Assembly: GCA_963723965.1 (NCBI GenBank)
Contig: CAVRSV010000004.1
Location: 1 to 64,000, forward strand
Direction of reading: 5' to 3'
Length of the DNA stretch: 64,000 nt
From: JARRKC01 sp963723965
Lineage (GTDB): Bacteria > Acidobacteriota > UBA6911 > RPQK01 > JAPXNP01
Positions 1 to 7,657 of this stretch are shown in pieces. The stretch's first letter is position 1; each line of letters starts with the position of its first letter. Both the position numbers and the translations under genes were made by a program. The notes below the pieces were generated by a model, which saw nothing but the letters and a program-made list of their open reading frames with translations, ran no database searches and had not been told where the DNA came from.

Positions 1-474
1 CCGGGTCAGATCGGTCGAAAGCTTCCGCTGAAACTCAGCGTACAAGATTTCGCTCTTGAGTTTTGCGACCTTTTGCGCCGCCGCCTCGATATCTGCCTTC
101 ATCACCTGCACGTTCTGCTTCGCCTTCGCCAGCTGCGCTTCGAGTTGCCTGACACTGTACTCGTACGGCCGGCGATCGAACTGGAAGAGCGGCTGGCCCT
201 TCTTGACCGGCACGTCGGGCTCGACCAGCACCGCCGTGACCAACGTCGGTTCCGGCAGCCGCGGCACGAGTTGAATGGTGTGCTGAATCACCTTGGCGTT
301 CGTGGTGTAAGGCGTCACGAAGCGCAGGCCGACGACAAAAATCAGTGAGATATGCAAGGCGAAGAATGCAATGATAAGCCCCCATCCGTATGTCAGCCTG
401 ATCCACTTGAACTTGATAAAGACCAGCCAGAAGAGAAACCCTACGATGGCGGTAATGAGCAGTCCCGCGACCAT
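1..474 (-). CDS. HlyD/EmrA-like membrane fusion protein, 5' part (cut by window edge)
   Basis: Reading leftward from an ATG at 474, about 158 residues are present before the window ends. Two hydrophobic segments (about residues 3-20 and 30-50) are followed by a periplasmic part with the biotinyl-lipoyl-like feature EPDVPVKKGQPLFQFD and the start of an alanine/lysine-rich coiled-coil hairpin. This is the layout of HlyD-type membrane fusion proteins, which link an inner-membrane pump to an outer-membrane channel. A purine-rich AAGGGAAG lies just upstream of the ATG. It follows a DUF3302 gene 16 bp away, the same pairing as E. coli yiaW-yiaV, so it is probably the YiaV-type partner. The substrate is unknown. 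Confidence 0.85.
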   Translation of the reverse strand, partial: MVAGLLITAIVGFLFWLVFIKFKWIRLTYGWGLIIAFFALHISLIFVVGLRFVTPYTTNAKVIQHTIQLVPRLPEPTLVTAVLVEPDVPVKKGQPLFQFDRRPYEYSVRQLEAQLAKAKQNVQVMKADIEAAAQKVAKLKSEILYAEFQRKLSTDLTR

Positions 475-490
475 ATCAGTCTTCCCTTTC

Positions 491-856
491 TTATTCCTTG
501 TCGATGTCCCGGGATTTTCTTCCCTCTGACGGCGTCTGCGATTCTGCCGGTACGGGCTTGCCTTTGAGTCGCAGAATCTCCTCCTCGGTGGCCGCCCGCT
601 CCTCGCGGGGGTAGCGCCGGATATCGACGACGTTGGTGGGCTTGATGGACCAGATCAAGGCCTGGATCCATGGCACGACACCAAGGAAGCCAACCCAGCC
701 CATGAGGTTCACCGCTTCGGCTTCCGGGTGCTTGCGCGCGATCGCAATCTTGCCCGGAAGCCCTAAGATGATAAGAACACCCCATCCGAGCGCCGCGCCG
801 ATAATGACGAGAGCTGCGAACGTCACGTAATCCCAGAAGCCGACTTGAAAACCCAT
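491..856 (-). CDS. DUF3302 inner-membrane protein, YiaW-like
   Basis: This 121-residue protein has two hydrophobic segments (about residues 9-33 and 52-72). The stretch between them, IAIARKHPEAEAVNLMGWVG, matches the E. coli YiaW pattern of a lysine-rich turn, HPHADAI and a GWV helix. The tail (about 85-121) is charged and probably cytoplasmic. A G-rich ribosome site (AAAGGGGGAAACCTA) precedes the ATG at 856. It lies 16 bp upstream of the HlyD-type gene, so the two are likely one operon for an envelope transporter accessory pair. The family has no firmly known biochemical role. Confidence 0.8.
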   Translation of the reverse strand: MGFQVGFWDYVTFAALVIIGAALGWGVLIILGLPGKIAIARKHPEAEAVNLMGWVGFLGVVPWIQALIWSIKPTNVVDIRRYPREERAATEEEILRLKGKPVPAESQTPSEGRKSRDIDKE

Positions 857-885
857 TAGGTTTCCCCCTTTTGGATCCTTTATCG

Positions 886-990
886 TCAGTGCAATGAACC
901 GGCCGGCGCTTTGTCATACCGACTGCGCCGCAGATAGAGTACCAGCAGTATCAACGCCAGCAGGCTGCCAACGATGATGTACGGTTCCAT
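886..990 (-). CDS. Possible 34-residue single-span membrane peptide
   Basis: An ATG at 990 opens a 34-codon frame ending in TGA at 886. The product begins MEPYIIVGSLLALILLVLYL, a hydrophobic helix, followed by a basic patch (RRSRYDK) that would sit in the cytoplasm. An in-frame GTG lies four codons upstream. No strong ribosome site is seen at either start. It sits 30 bp upstream of the DUF3302 gene on the same strand and may be a small operon member. It is a short open frame, so coding status is uncertain. Confidence 0.35.
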   Translation of the reverse strand: MEPYIIVGSLLALILLVLYLRRSRYDKAPAGSLH

Positions 991-1191
991 GGCATGAAAC
1001 ACGCTGATGACCGTCTTGATGTCTTTATTGATCTAAAATCGGCTGCGCCGGGTCAAAGGAATGCCTGAATGCCGTTTCCGCATCGGTCCCCAGGTGTTCG
1101 AAGAAGGCCCGGGTCATGACACGGTAGTGCTGGAGCATAGTGGCTCTATACCGCTTTTCAAAAATCGATCCCGACACACGAAAGTATGGTA

Positions 1192-1248
1192 ATAGTGGTT
1201 GTCCAAAAAAATGTTTTGTTATTCAATGGTTATTTCAACAACCACTAT
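1192..1248. repeat. Inverted repeat in intergenic DNA
   Basis: ATAGTGGTTGT at 1192-1202 is matched by its reverse complement at 1238-1248, with a 35-bp AT-rich spacer. The surrounding 991-1293 stretch holds no convincing gene. The arms could be an operator or a recombination half-site. There is no U-tract typical of an intrinsic terminator on either strand. Confidence 0.45.
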
Positions 1249-1293
1249 ACCGGTAACGCTCTGGACAGGGTCGATGTCCCATTTATGAGCCCA

Positions 1294-1785
1294 TCAAGCC
1301 TTGGCCGCGATTAAGGCCGCCTGCAGCTTGTCCTCATCGTCATGTGACAGGGACGTTTTTAGAATCTTGCCGCCGGTTCCCTTCATTTCATCGAGCACTT
1401 TGTCCACCGTGGCCTTGCGGACCAGGACGAACAGCACCGAACTGCCCGGGGTCATGGTTGCCGCCAGCTCCTTCATGAACTTGTCGTCGACGCCGACATC
1501 CGTGAGAGCGCCCGACACCGCCCCCGCCGCGGCCCCCACAGCGGCCCCCAACAGAGGGTTGAGAAAGATCAGACCGATCAACGAACCCCAGAAGCCGCCG
1601 CCCACGGCGCCGGCCGCCGTCAGGTTGACGGCCTGGTGCAGCTTGACCTTGCCCTTCTCATTTTTGACGGCCACGACCGCGTCCTCCAGGTCGATCAAAT
1701 AGTCCTTCTGCATCTTTCTCAGCTTGAGGCGGACCTCCTCCGCCTTGAAGGGATCGTCATAACCGATAACCACCAGATTGCTCAT
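1294..1785 (-). CDS. DUF1269 membrane-associated protein
   Basis: This 163-residue protein begins MSNLVVIGYDDPFKAEEVRL, a ferredoxin-like fold start typical of DUF1269. A glycine/alanine-rich hydrophobic hairpin (about residues 58-92: AVGGGFWGSLIGLIF, then AAVGAAAGAVSG) and a second alpha/beta part (about 100-163) follow. The length and the Gly-zipper hairpin fit the family. Its function is undefined; members are often stress-induced membrane proteins. A clear ribosome site (AAAGGAGACAAAAA) precedes the ATG at 1785. Confidence 0.85.
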   Translation of the reverse strand: MSNLVVIGYDDPFKAEEVRLKLRKMQKDYLIDLEDAVVAVKNEKGKVKLHQAVNLTAAGAVGGGFWGSLIGLIFLNPLLGAAVGAAAGAVSGALTDVGVDDKFMKELAATMTPGSSVLFVLVRKATVDKVLDEMKGTGGKILKTSLSHDDEDKLQAALIAAKA

Positions 1786-1855
1786 TTTTTGTCTCCTTTC
1801 TTTTAAATCATTGTTGATGACATATAATGCCTAAGAGGGGATGCCATGACCGGGC

Positions 1856-2194
1856 TTACCATCTGTGAAATTCTCCGGGGCCGGCCGCGTAACAGCCTTC
1901 CCCTCCCTCGGGACAAATGACGACGTAAGTTTCACGCTTGTCGCAGCCCTTCACACCGATGGTGTACTCTGCCCTTTCAATCCCATTCACCCAGGGACCT
2001 TGCAGAGCCGGCTGGACGACTTCCTGGGAGATAAGAACCGGGGACACCTGCTGACAGTTCAAATCGAACTTGGCCCGGCTCAGTGCCGTCTGCATGGCCA
2101 TGCCCTGCTTGTCGCTGAGAAACTGGGACTGGCTGGCGCAACCTGTCAGGGCCACTGCAATGATGCCTAACGAAAGCAGAGTCGATCTCTTCAT
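1856..2194 (-). CDS. Small lipoprotein of unknown function
   Basis: The 112-residue product starts with a basic n-region (MKRS), a hydrophobic stretch and a lipobox, ALTGC, with Cys19 as the predicted lipidation site. The mature part has four further cysteines (C48 region, then the C-terminal half), which may form disulfides in the periplasm. An AAGGAGGT-like ribosome site lies upstream of the ATG at 2194. I do not recognise a named family. The neighbouring DUF1269 and phosphatase genes on the same strand give no specific functional hint. Confidence 0.75.
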   Translation of the reverse strand: MKRSTLLSLGIIAVALTGCASQSQFLSDKQGMAMQTALSRAKFDLNCQQVSPVLISQEVVQPALQGPWVNGIERAEYTIGVKGCDKRETYVVICPEGGEGCYAAGPGEFHRW

Positions 2195-2246
2195 TGGCGA
2201 CCTCCTTGTGTTTATGTGATCGATTGGTCCTGATCTTCGGCCTGAT

Positions 2247-2366
2247 TCACTTCACCAATTCGATATCCCCAGGGCTCCAGGTTTGGTTGAACCAGGGCTC
2301 CAGCGGGCCGTAGAGTCGCAGGATCATGAACCAGCCTTTGCCGGGAATCGACTGTATCCAGTTATT
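2247..2366 (-). pseudogene. C-terminal remnant of a DUF1254/DUF1214 protein
   Basis: Reading leftward from 2366, the frame gives NNWIQSIPGKGWFMILRLYG, then PLEPWFNQTW and GDIELVK before a TGA at 2247. This is the characteristic C-terminal strand pattern of DUF1254/DUF1214 proteins (the usual form is NWIQT.PGKGWF...LYGPLEPWFDKTW). Nothing upstream in this frame continues the family: the TAA stop of the phosphatase lies exactly at the junction. It is therefore a truncated gene end, about 38 codons long, not an independent gene. Confidence 0.7.
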
Positions 2367-3291
2367 TTGTGTCCAGGTAAAGATCTCGCAAGGCCTTTTG
2401 CCCGGCTGCATCGATCCCAAGCGCCTCCGAGAAATAGCCTTCTATCGTTCCGTACCGTTTCTGCATCTCGTCGAACGACGCTTCGAGGTACTCGGGCTTG
2501 ACGCCAAAAACGGCCACCGCAATGGCGCGGTCGCCGCCGGCGGCGACGAAGTCGTCGATCGCGTGTTTGAACTGCGGCAGTGTGTAATCGTTGGTGCGCA
2601 TGTAGTCGGCCATGACCGTCTCCTTGGGGACGCCGAGCAGTGTCAGCAGCGCCGCAGCGGCCCATCCGGTGCGGTCTTTGCCGGTGGTGCAATGAAACAC
2701 GCCGGGGGCCTTCTCCCGATCCATCAAGGACAGAAAAAGCGTGCGATAGGACTGCTTCGCACTCGGCAGAGAGACGAACTCGCGGTAGCCATCCATGAAC
2801 AGCGCCTCGATCTTGCCGCCGCCGAGCACCACATTGGCCTTCTTCGGTTCGTGCAACAGCGCCTCGAGCTCCGCCGGCGCGGCCGACTTGGCGTCGGCCA
2901 GCACATTCAATAGCTGGTAGTGAACACCGCGCGGCATCTCATCGGGCCTTGCCTTCGCTTCGGCAGTGGTGCGCAGGTCGTAGTCGTTCTTCAGCTCGAG
3001 GCGCCCGAGCTTTTTGATGTCCTCGGCGGTCATCGGGTTGAAGGTGTCGGAGCGATAGGCGAGTCCCCGCGCAACGATAGCACCGTCGCTTGTTTTGTAG
3101 CCGCCCACGTCACGCAGGTTTGGCACGGGCGGGATGCCCAGAAAAATTCCGAGGCTCTGCCCGGGCGGGAGTTGCGGCAGGGCGCCGGGGGCGGGACCGT
3201 TGGTCGACTGGGGAAAGACTGGTTCGGCTGCCAGCAATACCGCAGCGGCCAGAATGACTAAAACCGCGATCAGAGATATCTGTGTTTTCAT
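2362..3291 (-). CDS. Secreted tyrosine/dual-specificity protein phosphatase
   Basis: From the ATG at 3291 the 309-residue product has a signal peptide (MKTQISLIAVLVILAAAVLL, cleavage near residue 22-28). A phosphatase domain of the Y_phosphatase3 type follows: an N-terminal NLRDVGGY motif near residue 55, then the signature FHCTTGKDRTGWAAA near residue 200. That signature contains the catalytic C-x5-R (Cys, Lys-Asp-Arg). Such enzymes remove phosphate from phosphotyrosine or phosphoinositides; this one would act in the periplasm or outside. The frame stays open upstream, but the ribosome site GGAAGGAGAAACAAA and signal peptide fix the start at 3291. The upstream residues belong to a different gene remnant. 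Confidence 0.85.
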   Translation of the reverse strand: MKTQISLIAVLVILAAAVLLAAEPVFPQSTNGPAPGALPQLPPGQSLGIFLGIPPVPNLRDVGGYKTSDGAIVARGLAYRSDTFNPMTAEDIKKLGRLELKNDYDLRTTAEAKARPDEMPRGVHYQLLNVLADAKSAAPAELEALLHEPKKANVVLGGGKIEALFMDGYREFVSLPSAKQSYRTLFLSLMDREKAPGVFHCTTGKDRTGWAAAALLTLLGVPKETVMADYMRTNDYTLPQFKHAIDDFVAAGGDRAIAVAVFGVKPEYLEASFDEMQKRYGTIEGYFSEALGIDAAGQKALRDLYLDTK

Positions 3292-3299
3292 TTTGTTTC

Positions 3300-3483
3300 T
3301 CCTTCCATGAAATTGTCCGGTAAAGCCATCCATGGCTTTGAGATCCTTCAGATCGACTTTTTCGGCCTTGGTCGTGTTCTGGAAGTTAAAATCTGTTGTC
3401 GCCACCTCGTCTCCAGTTTTCCAGTCTCTGGTCTGAACGGTGTATTGAGGTCCATCGCTAATGCGCTTTGCGGACGTCCCCAA
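3300..3483 (-). pseudogene. C-terminal remnant of a DUF2092 protein
   Basis: The frame continuous with the phosphatase reads SDGPQYTVQTRDWKTGDEVA, then TDFNFQNTTKAEKVDLKDL. This is the C-terminal pattern of DUF2092 periplasmic proteins (PQYT...DW...F.F...A.KVDL). Upstream of about 3490 the similarity ends, near an eight-A run. The original stop has been lost, so the fragment reads into the phosphatase signal peptide. No ATG with a ribosome site exists. I read it as the 3' end of a gene whose 5' part was removed by recombination. Confidence 0.6.
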
Positions 3484-3594
3484 AAAAAACGATCGGAGAC
3501 AATGCCACAGTGGACATGCAACGTGCGAACATCTTCATTCGTACTGGATCTTTCCTGTTCATAGAAATCCCTCCTCAATATGGATGGCCCATTG

Positions 3595-3975
3595 TTATTT
3601 TCTTTTGGCTTCCCAGGTTCCCTGGGGCGAATAGGGCGCATTCAGGGATAAAGTGCCGCTCACCTCGATTTCATCCGCCGATAATTCGCCGGAAACCGTG
3701 CTGCCGCCGAATACGTCTTCGCCCATTACCGTGCCTTCGAGATGGTTGCCGGTCATGTGCCCTTCCAGGGTTAGGAAGACATCTTCCTCCAAACCCTGGA
3801 AAGCGTCCTCGAACATGCCGCTGCCGTCCGGCAGCCGGTATAGGTCCATTTGGCAGGATCCGGATAACGGAGCACTCGTAAAGGAGCCCTCATAGCGGCC
3901 TATTTTATGAGCCCCTTGCGGGATGGAGGCGCCGCCGCAGGCATATACCGCCAACAGCAAAACCCATACTAACAC
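3595..3975 (-). CDS. Small secreted lipoprotein with in-frame stop near its natural start
   Basis: The product has a lipobox (LAVYACGG) and a mature beta-rich part of about 110 residues that I do not recognise. The obvious start is an ATG at 3999 with ribosome site GGAGGGGATGGCA. It encodes MKIKK, then a TAA (3984-3982), then FNVLVWVLLLAVYAC in the same frame. Together that would be a perfect lipoprotein signal. Translation could restart at the GTG at 3975, which leaves a short signal peptide without basic residues. Either the gene is inactivated by this point mutation, or it is expressed by reinitiation or readthrough. Confidence 0.6.
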   Translation of the reverse strand: MLVWVLLLAVYACGGASIPQGAHKIGRYEGSFTSAPLSGSCQMDLYRLPDGSGMFEDAFQGLEEDVFLTLEGHMTGNHLEGTVMGEDVFGGSTVSGELSADEIEVSGTLSLNAPYSPQGTWEAKRK

Positions 3976-4198
3976 ATTGAATTACTTTTTAATTTTCATT
4001 GCCATCCCCTCCATGTCCTATAGGTTCAAGGGAGTCAATCGGTGCAGCGCGATCGAACCGGCACATTATATCAGCCGGCCGATTTCGTTGGCGACTCAAA
4101 TGCCGCGAATCGGAACTCACCGTTGCCGTTCATGGGCGCTCACTTCGAGACGAAGCCGGTTGCCGGAAGATAAACGAGCAACGAACCTATCGGTGCGG

Positions 4199-4585
4199 TC
4201 ACGCTCTGACTCTTTGAATGGTTTCCATGCCCGAGGTACTCTCGATGACATCGAACCGGACCTCAGGATATTCCGTGGCCATCTCGACCACCAGAAGCAC
4301 GGTGCGGAATCTATCGGAACGCAGATGTCGCTCCAGGTCGCTCTGGTTCTCCCAGATCTGAGCCAGCATCAGTGCGCCCTCTTTACGCAAATCCTTGTAC
4401 AGCCCGCAGCTGATGCAGCCCTCCTCGAGTTTGATCAGCTCGATCACCGAATTGAGGATGGCTACCGCTTCCTGCCACTTATTCGGTGGCATTAACAGAT
4501 GAATGCTCGCCTGAACCGACTTCTCGCCCTCTGTTCGATTTGGCTGGATCATCGGCTTTGATGCTTTTCCATTTAATGGAATCAT
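4199..4585 (-). CDS. Antibiotic-biosynthesis-monooxygenase (YgiN-like) protein
   Basis: This 128-residue protein carries an ABM ferredoxin-like domain (about residues 27-120): VQASIHLLMPPNKWQEAVAI, then EEGCISCGLYKD and WENQSDLERHLRSDRF. These are the pattern of YgiN-type quinol or heme monooxygenase folds. Starts are possible at 4651, 4585 or 4552. A sigma-54 promoter at 4633-4648 puts the transcript start near 4622, which excludes 4651 and favours 4585. The gene follows the sigma-54 activator gene at 4781-7237, which probably controls it. Substrate unknown; members often protect against quinones or reactive species. Confidence 0.75.
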   Translation of the reverse strand: MIPLNGKASKPMIQPNRTEGEKSVQASIHLLMPPNKWQEAVAILNSVIELIKLEEGCISCGLYKDLRKEGALMLAQIWENQSDLERHLRSDRFRTVLLVVEMATEYPEVRFDVIESTSGMETIQRVRA

Positions 4586-4632
4586 CTCCGACAATTTTCC
4601 TGTCCATAGCAGCAGGAGATGCCAAACTATTC

Positions 4633-4648
4633 TGCGAAAAATGTTCCA
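4633..4648 (-). promoter_or_regulatory. Sigma-54 (-24/-12) promoter
   Basis: On the minus strand the sequence is TGGAACATTTTTCGCA. It has the essential GG and GC dinucleotides exactly ten bases apart and matches the TGGCAC-N5-TTGCA consensus at all but two positions. Transcription would begin near 4622, about 37 bases before the monooxygenase start at 4585. It lies downstream of a gene for a sigma-54 activator. Confidence 0.65.
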
Positions 4649-4746
4649 CAACGGATGAATCCGATGGAATTGTCATAACCATTTTGAATGAGTTGAATTT
4701 TAGGATTAAAGGAGCCTTATGGATGGATATGCGGGAGAAATCATGC

Positions 4747-4780
4747 GACGTTATTTCGTCATTAATGACGATATTTCGTC
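4747..4780. promoter_or_regulatory. Palindromic upstream activator site
   Basis: CGTCATTAATGACG (4757-4770) is a perfect 14-bp palindrome. It is embedded in a 14-bp direct repeat, GACGTTATTTCGTC at 4747-4760 and GACGATATTTCGTC at 4767-4780. It lies about 140 bp upstream of the predicted sigma-54 transcript start, the usual distance for enhancer binding. It directly abuts the stop codon of the adjacent sigma-54 activator gene. Confidence 0.55.
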
Positions 4781-7237
4781 TTAAGAGGCAGGGCGTTGGA
4801 GGCCCAGCTTCTTCATTTTGGAATTTAGGGTAGTACGTTTCATTCCCAGGATTTCAGCGGCTCCGCCTTTGCCGGAGATACGCCAACCGGTTTTTTTCAG
4901 CACGCTCAGGATATACGCTCGCTCGACATCCTCCATCTTACCGCTGGTTGAGTCCTCTTCGGTTACCGGACGTGGCAGGCGAAATTGCAGTGTTCTCCCC
5001 TGGCTTGTAATAATGGCATGTTCGACGACGTTCCTCAGTTCCCTGGCATTGCCCGGCCATCGATAGTTTTGCAAGGCCTCCATGCTTCCGTGTGCGACGT
5101 TTTCGATCCGCTTGCCGGCTTTTATCTCAAAACGCTTAATAAACATCCAAACCAGCGGGGCTATATCCTCAAGGCGCTCACACAGAGGTGGAATCATTAT
5201 CGGAAACACGCTTAGACGATAGTACAGGTCGCTTCTAAACCTCCCCGCAGCGACTTCTTTCTGTATGTCCCGGTTGGTTGCGGCAACGATCCGAACGTCC
5301 ACTTTCAACGATTCGGTGGAGCCCAAGCGTTCAAGGCGACCCTCATCCAGGACGCGGAGCAACTTGGCCTGCAGCTCGAGTGGGAGTTCGCCGATCTCGT
5401 CCAGAAAAAGTGTGGACCGGTCGGCCGCCTCAAAGCGTCCCGCCATCCGGGTCATGGCGCCGGTGTAGGCGCCCTTCTCCCGTCCGAAGAGTTCGTTTTC
5501 GATCAGGGTCGGGGGCAGAACGGCACAATTGATGGTGACCAGCGGCCGGTCCTTGCGCCGGCTCAAGTTGTGTATCGTGCGTGCCAAAAGCCCTTTTCCG
5601 GTACCGGTTTCGCCCTGCAGCAGGACGATAGCCTCCGTGCCGGCCACCTGCTCGACCTTGGCGAGAACCCGCTTCATGGCCTTGCTGCGGCTGACCACGC
5701 CTTCATGCTCACTTCGGAGCGCGATTTCATCCCGCAGGTAGATGTTTTCCTTCTCCAGTTGGTTTTTCAGCTGTTCAATTTCATCGATCTTGTCGATCAG
5801 CTTGGCCTCCATCTCTTTGCGCCAGGTGATGTCGATGGCAACCCCCATCAGCCGCTGTGGATCGCCCTGTGTGGCGGGATAGGATCGCCCGAGGGAAACA
5901 ATCCAGCGGATGCCCCCGTCGGGAGGCACGATACGGTATTCCAGACTGACCAGATCGCGGGTTTGGAGACTTCGGGCAAGGGTGTCTTTGGCTTTTTCGC
6001 GATCATCCGGGTGGACCAATTCCAAAAAGCGATCGAAGCTCAACGGCTCTTCCGGGTCGAAATGCAGCACCTCCCGCAGCTTGTCGGTGGCCCAGATACG
6101 GCCGGTATCGACGTTCATCACCCAAAGCCCGGCCCCGGCCGAGGAGGCGGCCAGGTTCATACGCTCCTCGCTTTCGCGCAAAGCCTTCTCGGCTTTGCGT
6201 CGCTCCAGGGCATTGACGAAGATTTCGCCAAGCAGCTGCAAACGCGGTATGAAGACTTTGGGCCAGACACGCTCTTTTTGCACAGCATTGATGCAGATGA
6301 CATGAACCACGGGTTGACTGGTGAGAATCGGAATAGCGAGGTTGGAGTGTATTCCCCAGTCCCTCCAGGTCTGTTTATCCACATACGCCTCTTCCGGCAT
6401 TTCGTCTACCTTCGCAAAGGACACTACTTCTCCTTTTTTCGTCAGCTTCTCGTAAGCCCAGGGATTGATTTCCCGAGAAAGTTCGATATTAACGGGAACC
6501 GGGGAAGCATTATCCGAATAAGCCACATGGGTGATTTCCCAAACGTTTTTATCAGATAGGAGTTTAAGCAGCCCGCAGCGGTCGACCTGGAAAAATTCCA
6601 GCACCATCTTCAAGGCCCGCTCGATTTCCTCGTCGAGTTTTTCGGACGGCAAGTTGATGAACCGGGCCGATAAATCCGAGATCATTTGTTCGAACCGCAG
6701 GCGGTCGCTGATTTCTATTTCACGGTCAAGCAGTCCCTCGCTGCTTTTGTTCAGTTCCGAGGCGGTCACGGACAGTTGTCTGCCGGTCTTCTGATGTTGG
6801 CTTGTCGTTGTATCAGCCGGATCGACTGGAGGATGCTGTAAACGATGAAAGGCAATGTGGGCCCGGACACGCTGAAGAACCTGCTCGGCTATGTAAGGCT
6901 TCGAAATGCAGTCCACGCATCCAGCTGCAAATCCCTTCATCTTCGAATCCGTATCCAATTGGTCACAGAGAAAAAGCATCGGAATGGTGCTTGTCCGTGC
7001 ATCCTGTTTGAGACAGCGATATTCCTCAAATCCGTTCAGGTTGGAAGAATTATTCTCGAGAAGGATCAAATCGGCGGGTGGTTTTTGGGTCAGTGCCAGT
7101 GCCGCCGGTCCATTCGGTACGCAGGTGACCTCCAATCCACCACGGCGCAGAATCGTCTTCAGTTCCTGCCATTCCGCGGGCTGAACGCCGACAACGATGA
7201 TGTGCCCCGCCGTTAGTTGCAATGGATCGGATGACAT
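4781..7237 (-). CDS. Sigma-54-dependent activator: degenerate receiver, GAF, PAS, AAA+, Fis-type HTH
   Basis: The 818-residue protein contains, in order, a receiver-like domain (about 12-130), a GAF domain (about 180-350), a PAS/PAC domain (about 355-480) and a sigma-54 AAA+ domain (about 515-750). The last has Walker A GETGTGKG at 542-549, the sigma-54 loop as GAYTGA and Walker B TLFLDEIGE. A Fis-type helix-turn-helix ends the protein (about 770-815). The receiver lacks the usual acidic pair (VVGVQP) and has Glu61 where the phosphoaccepting Asp should be, though Lys113 is kept. Control by phosphorylation is therefore unlikely and ligand sensing through GAF/PAS more likely. Its probable target is the adjacent monooxygenase gene. 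Confidence 0.9.
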   Translation of the reverse strand: MSSDPLQLTAGHIIVVGVQPAEWQELKTILRRGGLEVTCVPNGPAALALTQKPPADLILLENNSSNLNGFEEYRCLKQDARTSTIPMLFLCDQLDTDSKMKGFAAGCVDCISKPYIAEQVLQRVRAHIAFHRLQHPPVDPADTTTSQHQKTGRQLSVTASELNKSSEGLLDREIEISDRLRFEQMISDLSARFINLPSEKLDEEIERALKMVLEFFQVDRCGLLKLLSDKNVWEITHVAYSDNASPVPVNIELSREINPWAYEKLTKKGEVVSFAKVDEMPEEAYVDKQTWRDWGIHSNLAIPILTSQPVVHVICINAVQKERVWPKVFIPRLQLLGEIFVNALERRKAEKALRESEERMNLAASSAGAGLWVMNVDTGRIWATDKLREVLHFDPEEPLSFDRFLELVHPDDREKAKDTLARSLQTRDLVSLEYRIVPPDGGIRWIVSLGRSYPATQGDPQRLMGVAIDITWRKEMEAKLIDKIDEIEQLKNQLEKENIYLRDEIALRSEHEGVVSRSKAMKRVLAKVEQVAGTEAIVLLQGETGTGKGLLARTIHNLSRRKDRPLVTINCAVLPPTLIENELFGREKGAYTGAMTRMAGRFEAADRSTLFLDEIGELPLELQAKLLRVLDEGRLERLGSTESLKVDVRIVAATNRDIQKEVAAGRFRSDLYYRLSVFPIMIPPLCERLEDIAPLVWMFIKRFEIKAGKRIENVAHGSMEALQNYRWPGNARELRNVVEHAIITSQGRTLQFRLPRPVTEEDSTSGKMEDVERAYILSVLKKTGWRISGKGGAAEILGMKRTTLNSKMKKLGLQRPAS

Positions 7238-7576
7238 GGTTATTCGCCTCGAGACGGTCTTAACTGAGTAAAGGATTGGATGGTTTAAGGGTCGAAACGT
7301 TGTAAATCACACATAGCACAGCGTTGGTTACTGTATCAAGCCTCTGCAGAATTAGAATTAAATGAGATGGGCTAACATCACAAAGGGGCTTCGGCTAAAC
7401 CAATCAGTGATCAGAGAGATAGAGAAACAGAGATGGCGGGAAAAGGCGCCTTCTTCACTACTGAAGACGAACAACTCACCGCCCATCAACAAAGGAAACA
7501 ACAGTGAACTTCAATTTAAGTGGGCCAGGTTTAGCTTACCGCTTACGTGGTTGCCTAATACTTGACTACGGGGTAA
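7238..7576. other. Intergenic region between divergent genes
   Basis: This AT-rich stretch separates the leftward sigma-54 activator from the rightward phosphoesterase and must hold both promoters. I see a 10-bp palindrome, AAGGCGCCTT, near 7443-7452, but no convincing gene. The 67-codon open frame at 7362-7565 has no ribosome site or recognisable features. Confidence 0.4.
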
Positions 7577-7657
7577 ATTGACCATGCCACCTACAAATCA
7601 ATCAAGGATATTCTATTCAAAACACCGAAACATGAGAATGCGCTTGACCACGTCGTC

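Noticed and set aside
1192..1248. Inverted repeat as an attachment site shared with 13149-13160 (TATAGTGGTT)
   Set aside because: Only about ten bases match between the two places, which is not enough to claim paired attachment sites.
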